Below, in pieces: positions 17,363 to 25,412 of a DNA stretch of 64,000 nt. Source of the stretch: GCA-001735895 sp964651385 (GTDB lineage: Bacteria > Pseudomonadota > Gammaproteobacteria > GCA-001735895); the NCBI GenBank assembly GCA_964651385.1, contig CAZYYM010000001.1, positions 62,001 to 126,000 on the forward strand, given 5' to 3'. The notes beneath the pieces were generated by a model that saw nothing but the letters and a program-made list of their open reading frames with translations, had not been told where the DNA came from and ran no database searches. Each line of letters opens with the position of its first letter. The stretch's first letter is position 1. The position numbers and the translations under genes were made by a program.

Positions 17363-19087
17363 ATGAAAGCTTCCTGCTTCCACCTGTTCACCCTGAAAGA
17401 AACCCCGGTTGACGCTGAAATTATCAGCCACCAGCTCATGTTACGTGCAGGGTTAATCCGCCGATTGACTTCCGGCATTTATAGTTGGATGCCACTAGGT
17501 CTACGAATTTTACGCAAAGTCGAAGCAATCGTTCGCGAGGAAATGAATAAATCCGGCGGCATGGAGTTGCTCATGCCTTCAGTACAACCGGCTGAGTTGT
17601 GGCAGGAATCGGGACGCTGGGATCAGTTCGGCCCTGAGCTATTACGCTTCCGCGACCGCCACCAACGCAATTGCTGTCTGGGCCCGACCCATGAAGAGGT
17701 TATTGCTGATATATTTCGTCGCGATATTAAAAGTTATAAACAGCTACCGGTCAATTTTTACCAAATTCAAACCAAGTTCCGCGACGAAATAAGGCCGCGA
17801 TTCGGAATTATGCGTTCACGTGAGTTTATCATGAAAGATGCCTATTCGTTTCATGTTGGCCAGGAATCATTACAACAGACTTACGATCTTATGTACCAGA
17901 CCTACAGCAATATTTTCGATCGGTTTGGTCTGGCATATCGAGCAGTTAGTGCCGACTCAGGATCGATAGGCGGCAGTACATCGCATGAATTCCATGTTTT
18001 AGCCGATTCCGGTGAAGACGCTATTGCGTTTTCAGATGCCAGTGATTTTGCCGCTAATGTAGAAATGGCCAGGGCCATGCCGCATGAAAAGTCTCGCGAT
18101 GTCGCTTCTGCAGCGATGGAAATCATAGATACACCGGGACTTTATACTATCGAAGATCTGGCAAATAATCTGAATGTCGATATTCACAAATGCATGAAAA
18201 CGTTAATCGTAGATTCGAACAATGATGGCCTGGTCGCTCTGGTATTACGTGGTGATCATGAATTAAACCTGGTGAAAGCGGAAAAACTGGACGGTGTAGC
18301 CAGTCCCTTGAAATTTGCTGAAAAGGAAAAGATAAAATCCATTCTAGGCAGCGATATCGGCTCTCTCGGACCCGTCAATATTGGAATTCCGACCTATGTG
18401 GACATCTCGGCCGCAATGATTGGCGATTTTATTTGTGGTGCAAATGCTAATGACAAGCATCTGATCAATGTCAACTGGGGACGCGATTGCGACGAACCCG
18501 ATGTGGCTGATATCCGCAGTGTGGTTAGTGGCGATCCTAGCCCAGATGGTAAAGGCAATTTAAGAATTTTACGCGGTATAGAAGTGGGCCATATTTTTCA
18601 ACTGGGTGAAAAATATAGCGAGGCTATGCAGGCCAATGTATTAGACGAAAACGGAAAATCCGTGGTGACCACGATGGGATGTTATGGCATAGGTATTACA
18701 CGGGTAGTAGCGGCGGCAATTGAACAGAACAACGACGAAAACGGAATCTACTGGCCAGCCGCCTTAGCACCTTTCCAACTGGTTATTTGTCCGCTGAATT
18801 ATAATAAGTCCAATCAAGTAAGGGAGGCTGCCGATAAACTTTACCACCACTGTTTGCAGCTAGGCTTCGAGGTACTGCTTGACGACCGCCCATTACGGCC
18901 GGGGGTTATGTTCTCAGACATGGAACTAATCGGCATACCTCATCGTATTGTACTGAGCGACCGTGGCCTCAAAGCGGATGAATTCGAAGACAAGGAACGC
19001 CGCGACGAATCATCGCAAAACAGACCTTTGTCTGAATTGCCCGATTTTTTGAATGAACTGCTTGCTCAGGAATGCGAGACTGCCTGA
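17363..19087 (+). CDS. proS: Prolyl-tRNA synthetase
   Basis: ProS charges tRNA-Pro. The 574-residue protein starting at 17363 (MKASCFHLFTLKETP) aligns with the usual N-terminus; a longer frame from 17345 adds six residues not expected for the family. Class II motifs are present: motif 1 in GLRILRKVEAIVREEM, motif 2 in FRDEIRPRFGIMRSREFIMKDAYSFH, and motif 3 in GCYGIGITRVVAAAIE. The bacterial-type editing (INS) domain sits between motifs 2 and 3 (about residues 225-405), and the anticodon-binding domain closes the protein. Its 3' end overlaps the lytic transglycosylase gene by 16 bp. Confidence 0.97.
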   Translation: MKASCFHLFTLKETPVDAEIISHQLMLRAGLIRRLTSGIYSWMPLGLRILRKVEAIVREEMNKSGGMELLMPSVQPAELWQESGRWDQFGPELLRFRDRHQRNCCLGPTHEEVIADIFRRDIKSYKQLPVNFYQIQTKFRDEIRPRFGIMRSREFIMKDAYSFHVGQESLQQTYDLMYQTYSNIFDRFGLAYRAVSADSGSIGGSTSHEFHVLADSGEDAIAFSDASDFAANVEMARAMPHEKSRDVASAAMEIIDTPGLYTIEDLANNLNVDIHKCMKTLIVDSNNDGLVALVLRGDHELNLVKAEKLDGVASPLKFAEKEKIKSILGSDIGSLGPVNIGIPTYVDISAAMIGDFICGANANDKHLINVNWGRDCDEPDVADIRSVVSGDPSPDGKGNLRILRGIEVGHIFQLGEKYSEAMQANVLDENGKSVVTTMGCYGIGITRVVAAAIEQNNDENGIYWPAALAPFQLVICPLNYNKSNQVREAADKLYHHCLQLGFEVLLDDRPLRPGVMFSDMELIGIPHRIVLSDRGLKADEFEDKERRDESSQNRPLSELPDFLNELLAQECETA

Positions 19088-19665
19088 GCAAACAATTTGG
19101 GCAGCAATTTATGGCCCCGTTGATAGCCTGCCTGATCAGTATTTCCGCCTACGCCGGTAATAGCACCGAATACGATCCAAAGCTCCGTCAGTTATTACAA
19201 GAAGCCATTCAGTCTAACACTGATTTTGAAGATCGATTTGCGGCAGAAGTCTGGCTGGTCGATATGTCAACCCGTTTAAAAAAATTCGTCGGAAATCCCG
19301 AAACACGAATTGTTATACTCAAACAGGTTCATTACGAGGCTAACCGAGTCAACATAGCCCCGGAATTGGTGCTTGCCGTTATTGAAGTTGAAAGCGCTTT
19401 TGATGAATTTGCTATTTCGGTTTCCGGCGCCCGTGGATTAATGCAGGTTATGCCCTTCTGGCTCGATGAAATCGGGGTGTCCGATAAAAATCTGTTTAAG
19501 ATACGCACCAATCTCCGTATGGGCTGTACAATATTACGTTACTATCTGGATATCGAAACGGGTAATTTAACCCGGGCGCTGGCACGATATAATGGGAGTT
19601 TGGGTAAATATAACTACCCAAACAAAGTGTTAAAGGCGCTTAATACTCGGTGGTTTCAGCAGTGA
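19072..19665 (+). CDS. Lytic transglycosylase (SLT domain), exported
   Basis: This 197-residue protein has a hydrophobic export signal (MAPLIACLISISAYA, residues 14-28) followed by a lysozyme-like SLT domain. The catalytic glutamate is in VIEVESAFDEFAIS. The family block GARGLMQVMPFW follows, and the late ALARYNGSLG is also typical. Such enzymes cleave peptidoglycan glycan strands to 1,6-anhydro ends. The ATG at 19072 lies inside proS and has an abutting AGGA; an internal ATG at 19111 is an alternative start. An SLT gene directly downstream of proS is a recurrent gammaproteobacterial order. Confidence 0.88.
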   Translation: MRDCLSKQFGQQFMAPLIACLISISAYAGNSTEYDPKLRQLLQEAIQSNTDFEDRFAAEVWLVDMSTRLKKFVGNPETRIVILKQVHYEANRVNIAPELVLAVIEVESAFDEFAISVSGARGLMQVMPFWLDEIGVSDKNLFKIRTNLRMGCTILRYYLDIETGNLTRALARYNGSLGKYNYPNKVLKALNTRWFQQ

Positions 19666-19668
19666 AAT

Positions 19669-21435
19669 TTAGCTATTGTATCGCGGAGGGGCGACTTTTA
19701 GTACTTCTTCGATAGTCGTAAGACCTTTGGCAATTTTTTGTGCCCCGGCCAGATTCAGCGGTTTCATTCCCTGCTTTATGGCGGCCTTACGGAACCTGGC
19801 TAAATCGAAATCATGACCGATTTCCTGCTTGAGGACATCGTTGATCGGCATCATTTCGTAAATACCGACACGACCCTTGTATCCGGTTTGTCGACATTCG
19901 AGGCAGCCTTCAGCCTGTGATATTTTATCAGGGGCAGAAGTTTTCCAGGGTTTGATCAGAGCCTCCCAGGCCTGTTTATCAATATTCTGCCCTTGCTTAC
20001 AGTGCGGACACAATGTACGCACCAGACGCTGAGCAACGACACCTATCAACGTGGCACTTATCAGATAAGGCGGCACACCTATCTCGGACAGTCGGGCAAT
20101 TGCCGATGGTGCATCGTTGGTATGCAAAGTCGATAAAACCAGATGACCGGTCAACGCCGCCTGAACTGCCATCTCAGCGGTTTCACGATCACGTATCTCG
20201 CCGATCATAATAATATCAGGGTCTTGCCGTAACAGGGTTTTGACACCACTGGCAAAGTCTAGATCGATATTGTATTGCACCTGCATCTGATTAAAACTGG
20301 ATTCGACCAGTTCAATCGGGTCTTCGATTGTACAGACATTGACTTCAGGTCGGGCCAGATGTTTAAGGCTGCTATATAGTGTGGTCGTTTTTCCTGAACC
20401 AGTGGGCCCTGTCACCAAAATAATGCCATTTGGCTGCCCGATCATGTGGTTCCAGACATCCGATTCTTTTTTCTCAAATCCAAGTGCGGAAAAATTCTTT
20501 ACCAGCACTTCCGGATCAAATATCCGCAATACCAACTTCTCTCCAAATGCTGTTGGCATACTTGATAGACGCAGTTCTATTTCAACGCCATCAGGAGATC
20601 GAGTTTTGATTCGACCATCCTGCGGTTTGCGTTTTTCGGCCACATCGAGTCGACCCATGATCTTGATCCGGCTGATAACCGCTGCAGTGATATTAGCTGG
20701 AATTTCGTAGACCTGATGCATGACTCCGTCGATGCGGAAACGTACATTCCCCTGTTCACGCCGAGGCTCTATGTGAATATCACTGGCACGCTGCCCAAAG
20801 GCATACTGCATCAGCCAGTCAACAATACTCACGATATGCTGGTCATCTGCGTCGACCGAACCAACACTGCCTAACTGAATAAGCTGCTCAAGATTCTGTA
20901 GTGTTCCCGGTCCGCTGCCCTGATTAGCACCTGCACTATCCATCGCCCGGCTTATACTGTAAAACTCCAGTGCGAAGGCTTTACGTTCTTCGGGATTGGC
21001 AAATACGGTTACTATCGGACGATTCGCAATACGGCCAATCTCATCGATCCATTCGAACCGAAAGGGATCAGAAACTGCAATTACCACTTCGTTATCGGTG
21101 ACTTTGACTGGAAGTATTCCGAAACGAGATGCGTAGGCATAGGATATTATTGAAGTACAGGATCCAACATCCATCTTTAAAGGGTCGAAGTGATAACGCG
21201 TTAAATTGGATTGTGCGGCTAACCAGTCGGTCAGCACATCAAGCGACAGTACCTGGTCCGGTTGGGATACATTTGTCCACTGACGCCTGGCAATTATTTC
21301 TAACGGATGCAGATTTTTACGATCCTGCTGCGATACCAGGGTCGAAACCATGCTGGCCTTATCCTGTTCAACTATTTCCTGCGCTACCAGTAACTCGAGA
21401 ATACCTTCGAGATTACAAACTTTCTTATTCACCAT
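19669..21435 (-). CDS. GspE/PilB-type secretion ATPase
   Basis: This 588-residue ATPase of the type II secretion/type IV pilus family has an N-terminal GspE_N-like domain (about residues 60-170). The motor domain has Walker A GPTGSGKTTTLYS and the Asp box TIEDPIE. Walker B is DIIMIGEIRDRETAE and the His box is GHLVLSTLHTND. A CPHC...CLEC zinc site (near residues 490-525) follows. Such ATPases power assembly of pili or pseudopili. No pilin, inner-membrane platform or secretin gene is adjacent, so it is an orphan here and may serve a machine encoded elsewhere. It converges with the lytic transglycosylase gene. Confidence 0.92.
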   Translation of the reverse strand: MVNKKVCNLEGILELLVAQEIVEQDKASMVSTLVSQQDRKNLHPLEIIARRQWTNVSQPDQVLSLDVLTDWLAAQSNLTRYHFDPLKMDVGSCTSIISYAYASRFGILPVKVTDNEVVIAVSDPFRFEWIDEIGRIANRPIVTVFANPEERKAFALEFYSISRAMDSAGANQGSGPGTLQNLEQLIQLGSVGSVDADDQHIVSIVDWLMQYAFGQRASDIHIEPRREQGNVRFRIDGVMHQVYEIPANITAAVISRIKIMGRLDVAEKRKPQDGRIKTRSPDGVEIELRLSSMPTAFGEKLVLRIFDPEVLVKNFSALGFEKKESDVWNHMIGQPNGIILVTGPTGSGKTTTLYSSLKHLARPEVNVCTIEDPIELVESSFNQMQVQYNIDLDFASGVKTLLRQDPDIIMIGEIRDRETAEMAVQAALTGHLVLSTLHTNDAPSAIARLSEIGVPPYLISATLIGVVAQRLVRTLCPHCKQGQNIDKQAWEALIKPWKTSAPDKISQAEGCLECRQTGYKGRVGIYEMMPINDVLKQEIGHDFDLARFRKAAIKQGMKPLNLAGAQKIAKGLTTIEEVLKVAPPRYNS

Positions 21436-21778
21436 TTATTCTTGGATATCGATTGTCACCGGCATATTAGCAGGAATATTATCACTTGCGACAAAAAATA
21501 CCCGGAGTTTAAACCCATCAGAGGCATTCGCATCTGCATCCCGCGGAAAATCCAGGACGCCTGCTTTGCCTCGGTAGCTATTACCCGGGTATTTTAATTG
21601 TGCTGACTTACCGATCAGGCCAAGAATCAATAAATTACTGATAGAAGGTCGAACATCCCAAGCTCGACAAACTGCTAAAACAGATGCTGGTATGAATCTC
21701 GAGGCGTTGAGGCATGGGGACCGTCAGCTTTACCAATATCAACGCTAGAAATACAGATACCAGATTTTGAATCGACAT
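21436..21778 (-). pseudogene. Possible broken small gene upstream of the GspE-like ATPase
   Basis: Two short leftward frames lie end to end in different phases. The first, from ATG 21776-21778 to the stop at 21635-21637, encodes 47 residues beginning with a hydrophobic stretch (MSIQNLVSVFLALILVKL). The second, open from about 21720 and ending at 21436-21438, encodes a tail with LKYPGNSYRGKAGVLDFP and IPANMPVTIDIQE. The only usual start for the second is a TTG at 21630. Together they could be one frameshifted membrane-anchored protein abutting the ATPase gene, or the second alone may be a 64-residue gene. I do not recognise the family. Confidence 0.35.
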
Positions 21779-21791
21779 ATCCGAAATTTTA

Positions 21792-22268
21792 TCATTGAGA
21801 AGAATGTTCAGCTTCCCAGTTTTCTATGAATTTTTCAATCATCGAGCCAGTCACACTACCGACTTGTCGTGCCTCGACCTCACCTTGAGGTGAAATCAGA
21901 AAGGTAGTCGGCAATCCGGTGACACTACCTAATTCACTATCCATCAATTCTGCGCCATGATAGACCGGATAGGTGATAGCATAAGTATCGAGAAAGGATT
22001 GCAATTGATTACCGGAAAAATTTTCCGTATTCAATCCAAGCACCATTGCACCTTTGCCCCGATGCCGATCATGAAATGACTGCAAATCCGGCATTTCCGC
22101 GATACATGGGGGGCACCAGGTTGCCCAGAAATTGACGACTAACCAGTTTCCTTTGAAATCGTTTAAATTCTGTTCGCGGCCGTCTACATTTCTTAATGTC
22201 ATATCAATCGCAAATGCCGGCATAACACTACCGAGTACTATGATTACGACAAATAATCTTAATCTCAT
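21792..22268 (-). CDS. TlpA/ResA-like periplasmic thioredoxin
   Basis: This 158-residue thioredoxin-fold protein has a signal peptide (MRLRLFVVIIVLGSVMPAFA) and the redox motif WCPPC in FWATWCPPCIAEMPDL. It also has the cis-proline region GLPTTFLISPQGEV. It belongs to the AhpC-TSA/TlpA group that reduces periplasmic disulfides, for example apocytochrome c. I chose the ATG at 22268 over the longer frame (22313) because it starts the signal peptide. No cytochrome maturation genes are adjacent, so the substrate is unknown. Confidence 0.9.
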   Translation of the reverse strand: MRLRLFVVIIVLGSVMPAFAIDMTLRNVDGREQNLNDFKGNWLVVNFWATWCPPCIAEMPDLQSFHDRHRGKGAMVLGLNTENFSGNQLQSFLDTYAITYPVYHGAELMDSELGSVTGLPTTFLISPQGEVEARQVGSVTGSMIEKFIENWEAEHSSQ

Positions 22269-22365
22269 AAAACGATCCCACAAATTGGCTGCCTCCCGGT
22301 CGGGTACACTCAAATTATTAGAAGCTGTATCGATTTGGAAAGTTCCCTAATGATTTGCTGCGGGC

Positions 22366-22391
22366 AAAAAAAAACCCGCTTTTGCGGGCTT
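22366..22391 (-). terminator. Rho-independent terminator after the LysM lipoprotein gene
   Basis: A GCCCGC/GCGGGT-type stem (core CCCGC 22375-22379 and GCGGG 22384-22388) has a 4-nt loop. On the minus strand it is followed by at least eight T residues (A-run 22366-22374). It ends the transcript of the lipoprotein gene 22410-23084. T residues also flank the other side (22390-22394), so it may work in both directions. Confidence 0.9.
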
Positions 22392-22409
22392 TTTAAATTT
22401 CTTCCAAAC

Positions 22410-23084
22410 TTACTGATTCAAATATAGTATATCAGAAGCTTCAGTTTCACCAACAGTCCATGCACCTCGCGTCTTGGCATGTTCAATCGCGGCATCACTT
22501 TCACCACCCATGGCCTTGGGTATGTTGAAATATTGCCCGGGAAAAATAAGGTCGGCATCTTCGATCTGATCAGAGTTCGCTTTATAGATCAGCGGCCACT
22601 GGTAAGGGTTTCCGTATACTGCGTCCTGACCTGCTATATTCCAGAGGTTATCACCGCTGACGACCAGATAACCACCCAGATATGGAGAATCGTTCTGCTG
22701 AGCTGGTTCAGCCATCGGCTCGGGCTCCGAAGTTGTGCTACTTGCTCCAGCGTTATACTGGGCGATAGCCTCTGCAGCCTGATCTTCCGCTTTATTGGCT
22801 AGGATCTTGGCACGTACATTGGCGCACTCTTCAGCGGCTTTTTCAGCTTCCTGAATAATCTTAGCGGTATCACGCCATTCAAAACCAAGGTTTCTGGCGC
22901 GAGCATTTTTTAATTTGGCAGCATAAATCGCGTTCTTAACTTCCGGAGTTGCGCCCGTACACTCTTCTACCATAGGCTCATCAGCAGCCATAGTCTCTTC
23001 ACTGCCACCGCTAGCGCAGCCGACAGCAATTCCGGTGGTAAATACTGCGATCGCAGTTATTTTCAGAAGGTCTGTTGCTTTCAT
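22410..23084 (-). CDS. LysM-domain lipoprotein
   Basis: This 224-residue lipoprotein precursor has a lipobox AVGC (Cys23) followed by an acidic, Ser-rich linker. An alanine-rich helical segment with two cysteines follows (EECTGATPEVKNAI and AEECANVRAKI). The C-terminal LysM peptidoglycan-binding domain has GGYLVVSGDNLWNIAG and ends FPGQYFNIP. The helical half resembles DUF4398-type repeats. It is probably an outer-membrane or periplasmic anchor that binds peptidoglycan. It is monocistronic with its own terminator and a 324-bp divergent region upstream, consistent with strong independent expression. Confidence 0.88.
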   Translation of the reverse strand: MKATDLLKITAIAVFTTGIAVGCASGGSEETMAADEPMVEECTGATPEVKNAIYAAKLKNARARNLGFEWRDTAKIIQEAEKAAEECANVRAKILANKAEDQAAEAIAQYNAGASSTTSEPEPMAEPAQQNDSPYLGGYLVVSGDNLWNIAGQDAVYGNPYQWPLIYKANSDQIEDADLIFPGQYFNIPKAMGGESDAAIEHAKTRGAWTVGETEASDILYLNQ

Positions 23085-23408
23085 GTGTTCTTTTCTCCGA
23101 GAACTGTATCTATTTTGGAAAATTTAACTAATTCTTAGGTGTATTCATTTCGCACAGAAGACTACCTTGATCAACCTGACAGGGCAAGCCTAAATGTGCA
23201 AATTATTACTCATTTACCAACAGTTTAGCAGACATTTTTAAACTCTGGCTAATGATTTGAAGTTCTGTAGGCACGAAATTAACCCCTCGCAGGCAAACTG
23301 TCAAGTTACCTGTACCCGAAGCAGGTAAAATCAGTCCGCGTACTATTGCTTATAAACCACCAATATTGTACAACGACTTGCGCAATTATTATCGATCAAG
23401 AGTACAGA
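23085..23408. other. Divergent intergenic region, LysM lipoprotein / arsC, with an inverted repeat
   Basis: These 324 bp separate two divergent genes and hold no gene I can support. A perfect 7-bp inverted repeat, TTACCTG and CAGGTAA with a 9-bp spacer (23306-23328), sits 80 bp before the arsC start and could be an operator. It does not match the arsenic-repressor palindrome I would expect for ArsR. Confidence 0.4.
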
Positions 23409-23765
23409 ATGAACGAATTCAAGCTAACCATCTACCACAATCCGAGCTGCAGTAAGTCGCGTGAAACCTTGAGCCTGCTTGAAAAAAATAAGCAGATGCC
23501 TGAAGTTATCAAATATTTAGACAATCCACCCAGCCGACAGACGCTAAAGGAAATTATTACCAGGCTTGGATTACCGGCCCGGGAGCTACTTCGTACTACG
23601 GAAGCCGCCTATGTCGAGGCCGGTTTAGACATTGATTCAATGGCTGAAGACGACATTGTCGATGCAATCTGCGATCACCCTGAATTACTTCAGCGACCCA
23701 TTGTTGTGTCGGGTGAAAAAGCCATCATTGGTAGACCACCTACCAGTGTTTTAAGCCTGATATAG
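23409..23765 (+). CDS. arsC: Arsenate reductase, glutaredoxin-dependent ArsC family
   Basis: This 118-residue ArsC-fold protein has the catalytic cysteine in NPSCSKSRETL (Cys14) and the family end VVSGEKAIIGRPP. Arsenate reductases of this type convert arsenate to arsenite using glutaredoxin and glutathione. The start at 23409 (MNEFKLTIYHNP) fits the family; a longer frame from 23346 is not supported. No arsenite pump or ArsR is adjacent. The gene is instead followed by wrbA and a DUF2069 gene, a conserved housekeeping-like cluster, so arsenic resistance may not be its main role. Confidence 0.9.
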   Translation: MNEFKLTIYHNPSCSKSRETLSLLEKNKQMPEVIKYLDNPPSRQTLKEIITRLGLPARELLRTTEAAYVEAGLDIDSMAEDDIVDAICDHPELLQRPIVVSGEKAIIGRPPTSVLSLI

Positions 23766-23776
23766 CATAAGCTCCA

Positions 23777-24370
23777 GTGCACAAAATACTAATTGTTTAC
23801 TACAGCAAACATGGTGGAACTGCGGCCATGGCCGAACAGATCAGCCGGGGTGTCGAGTCCAATGTCGAATGCGAGGCCGTCGTTCGTTGCCTGCCTCCGG
23901 TTTCAGCCGAATCAGAGCAAAGCCTGCCGGCCATTCCCGAACAGGGCGTAAGTTATGCCGAAGTTACCGATCTCGATAATTGCAGTGGAATGATCATTGG
24001 AAGTCCCGGTTATTTTGGCAATTTGGCAGCACCACTCAAGTATTTTCTCGATCAAACCAGTCCTTACTGGTTATCTGGAAAATTGATTGGTAAACCGGCC
24101 GGCGTTTTCACTTCGACATCGAGTTTACATGGTGGGCAGGAAACCGTGCTACTCAATATGATGTTGCCACTGCTGCATCATGGCATGTTAATCAGTGGAA
24201 TTCCCTATTCTGAACCCGCTCTAAACAGGACTGGCAGCGGCGCGACTCCTTATGGACCTAGCCATGTCGCGGGACCTGCCGGTCGGCCATTAAGTAATGA
24301 CGAAATAGCAGCCTGCCGAACTCTGGGCAAGCGAATCGCCCGCCTTGCTACTTTACTGAACTCAGTATGA
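23777..24370 (+). CDS. wrbA: NAD(P)H:quinone oxidoreductase WrbA
   Basis: This 197-residue flavodoxin-like protein starts with a GTG and begins HKILIVYYSKHGGTAAMAEQI, the FMN phosphate-binding loop. SPGYFGNLAAPLKYFLD and TSTSSLHGGQETV are WrbA hallmarks. WrbA reduces quinones by two electrons and protects against oxidative stress. It lies 11 bp after arsC and overlaps the DUF2069 gene by 4 bp, so these three genes form an operon. Confidence 0.93.
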   Translation: MHKILIVYYSKHGGTAAMAEQISRGVESNVECEAVVRCLPPVSAESEQSLPAIPEQGVSYAEVTDLDNCSGMIIGSPGYFGNLAAPLKYFLDQTSPYWLSGKLIGKPAGVFTSTSSLHGGQETVLLNMMLPLLHHGMLISGIPYSEPALNRTGSGATPYGPSHVAGPAGRPLSNDEIAACRTLGKRIARLATLLNSV

Positions 24371-24714
24371 TTCATCCGCTAAAACTCGTCTGCCTGCTCT
24401 CATTGACGGCTTTGTTTTTTACTCAAATCGGCTTACTGCTGATTCCAGGCACCATTGACTGGTACTGGATTTTGCTTTTAAGCCTACCTCTTCTCGCTCC
24501 TTTGAGGGGATTTATCAGAGATCGCTTGTATACTTACAAATGGGCCGGATTTCTCACATTGTTTTATTTCTGTGTCGGCATTAGCGAATTGGTTTCAAAT
24601 CCGGGATTACAGCTTTACGCTTATCTTACAACCATACTAAGTGTCGTTTTGTATCTATGCGACATCTACTACATACGTTGGTTACGCCTACGACAACTGG
24701 ATCAAACTACCTAG
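24367..24714 (+). CDS. DUF2069 membrane protein
   Basis: This 115-residue protein has about four hydrophobic helices (near residues 5-25, 30-45, 58-75 and 82-102) and a basic C-terminal tail. It matches the DUF2069 family of small proteobacterial inner-membrane proteins of unknown function, commonly next to wrbA and arsC. The start overlaps wrbA by 4 bp and the end overlaps the convergent hda gene by 4 bp. Confidence 0.85.
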   Translation: MIHPLKLVCLLSLTALFFTQIGLLLIPGTIDWYWILLLSLPLLAPLRGFIRDRLYTYKWAGFLTLFYFCVGISELVSNPGLQLYAYLTTILSVVLYLCDIYYIRWLRLRQLDQTT

Positions 24715-25412
24715 CTTAAAATCTGTTTGACCAGAGGGACTGTGATTTTTTTCTTTGTCGATAATGATGCGTCATCGAGTCTGCGTAAAATAGCTATTTG
24801 GCAGCTTAGATCACGGGGATAACGGGTTAACAAATAGTTAAGCACTTCGTTCGATAATTGGATGCCTAATAATCTCGCTCGTTGCTGAACAATGTTTTGG
24901 ACTTCATTCTCTTGCGCTACAGGCAGTTCGAGCAATAAACCCCAACTGAGTCTAGACTGTAAATCAGCCAGTTCACAGTTCAAGTTCTGGGGTTTTCGCG
25001 ACAGGCTGAAAATCAGACGTATATTCTGGTCGCGGCACCGATTAATCAGTCGATATAATGCGGTTTCCCAGTGCCGATGACCGCAAACAGCATCAAGATT
25101 ATCAATAGCCAGCATCGCCTCATCCGCAATATCGTCAAACTGCGAAGATTCGCAGTCGAGCAGTTGAAAGGCATCGTAAAGCTGAAATCGGGACAAACGC
25201 TCACGGGCGTAAAACGCGCAGGCATTCAGCAAATGTGTTTTACCGCAATCACTCCCCCCCCACACTCCAATCAGTCGTTCTCCCTCAGCATCGACTAACG
25301 CCTTCAGGCTGGATATGATGAACTCTGCCTGATCGGTAAAGTAATTTTCAAAGCTGTACTGGCGATCAAAAGTCAGCGGCAACGCTATCTGTGTCACGTT
25401 AATTGCTATCAC
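24711..25412 (-). CDS. hda: DnaA regulatory inactivator Hda
   Basis: Hda binds the DNA-loaded sliding clamp and stimulates ATP hydrolysis by DnaA, limiting re-initiation of replication. The 233-residue protein is a DnaA-like AAA+ ATPase with Walker A GGSDCGKTHLL near residue 52 and a Walker B AMLAIDNLDAV. SRKPQNLNCELADLQSRLSWG is typical of the DnaA/Hda group. An N-terminal clamp-binding motif appears as QIALPLTF (residues 8-15). It lacks the DnaA DNA-binding domain. It starts 14 bp inside the DUF2066 gene on the same strand. Confidence 0.93.
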   Translation of the reverse strand: MIAINVTQIALPLTFDRQYSFENYFTDQAEFIISSLKALVDAEGERLIGVWGGSDCGKTHLLNACAFYARERLSRFQLYDAFQLLDCESSQFDDIADEAMLAIDNLDAVCGHRHWETALYRLINRCRDQNIRLIFSLSRKPQNLNCELADLQSRLSWGLLLELPVAQENEVQNIVQQRARLLGIQLSNEVLNYLLTRYPRDLSCQIAILRRLDDASLSTKKKITVPLVKQILS

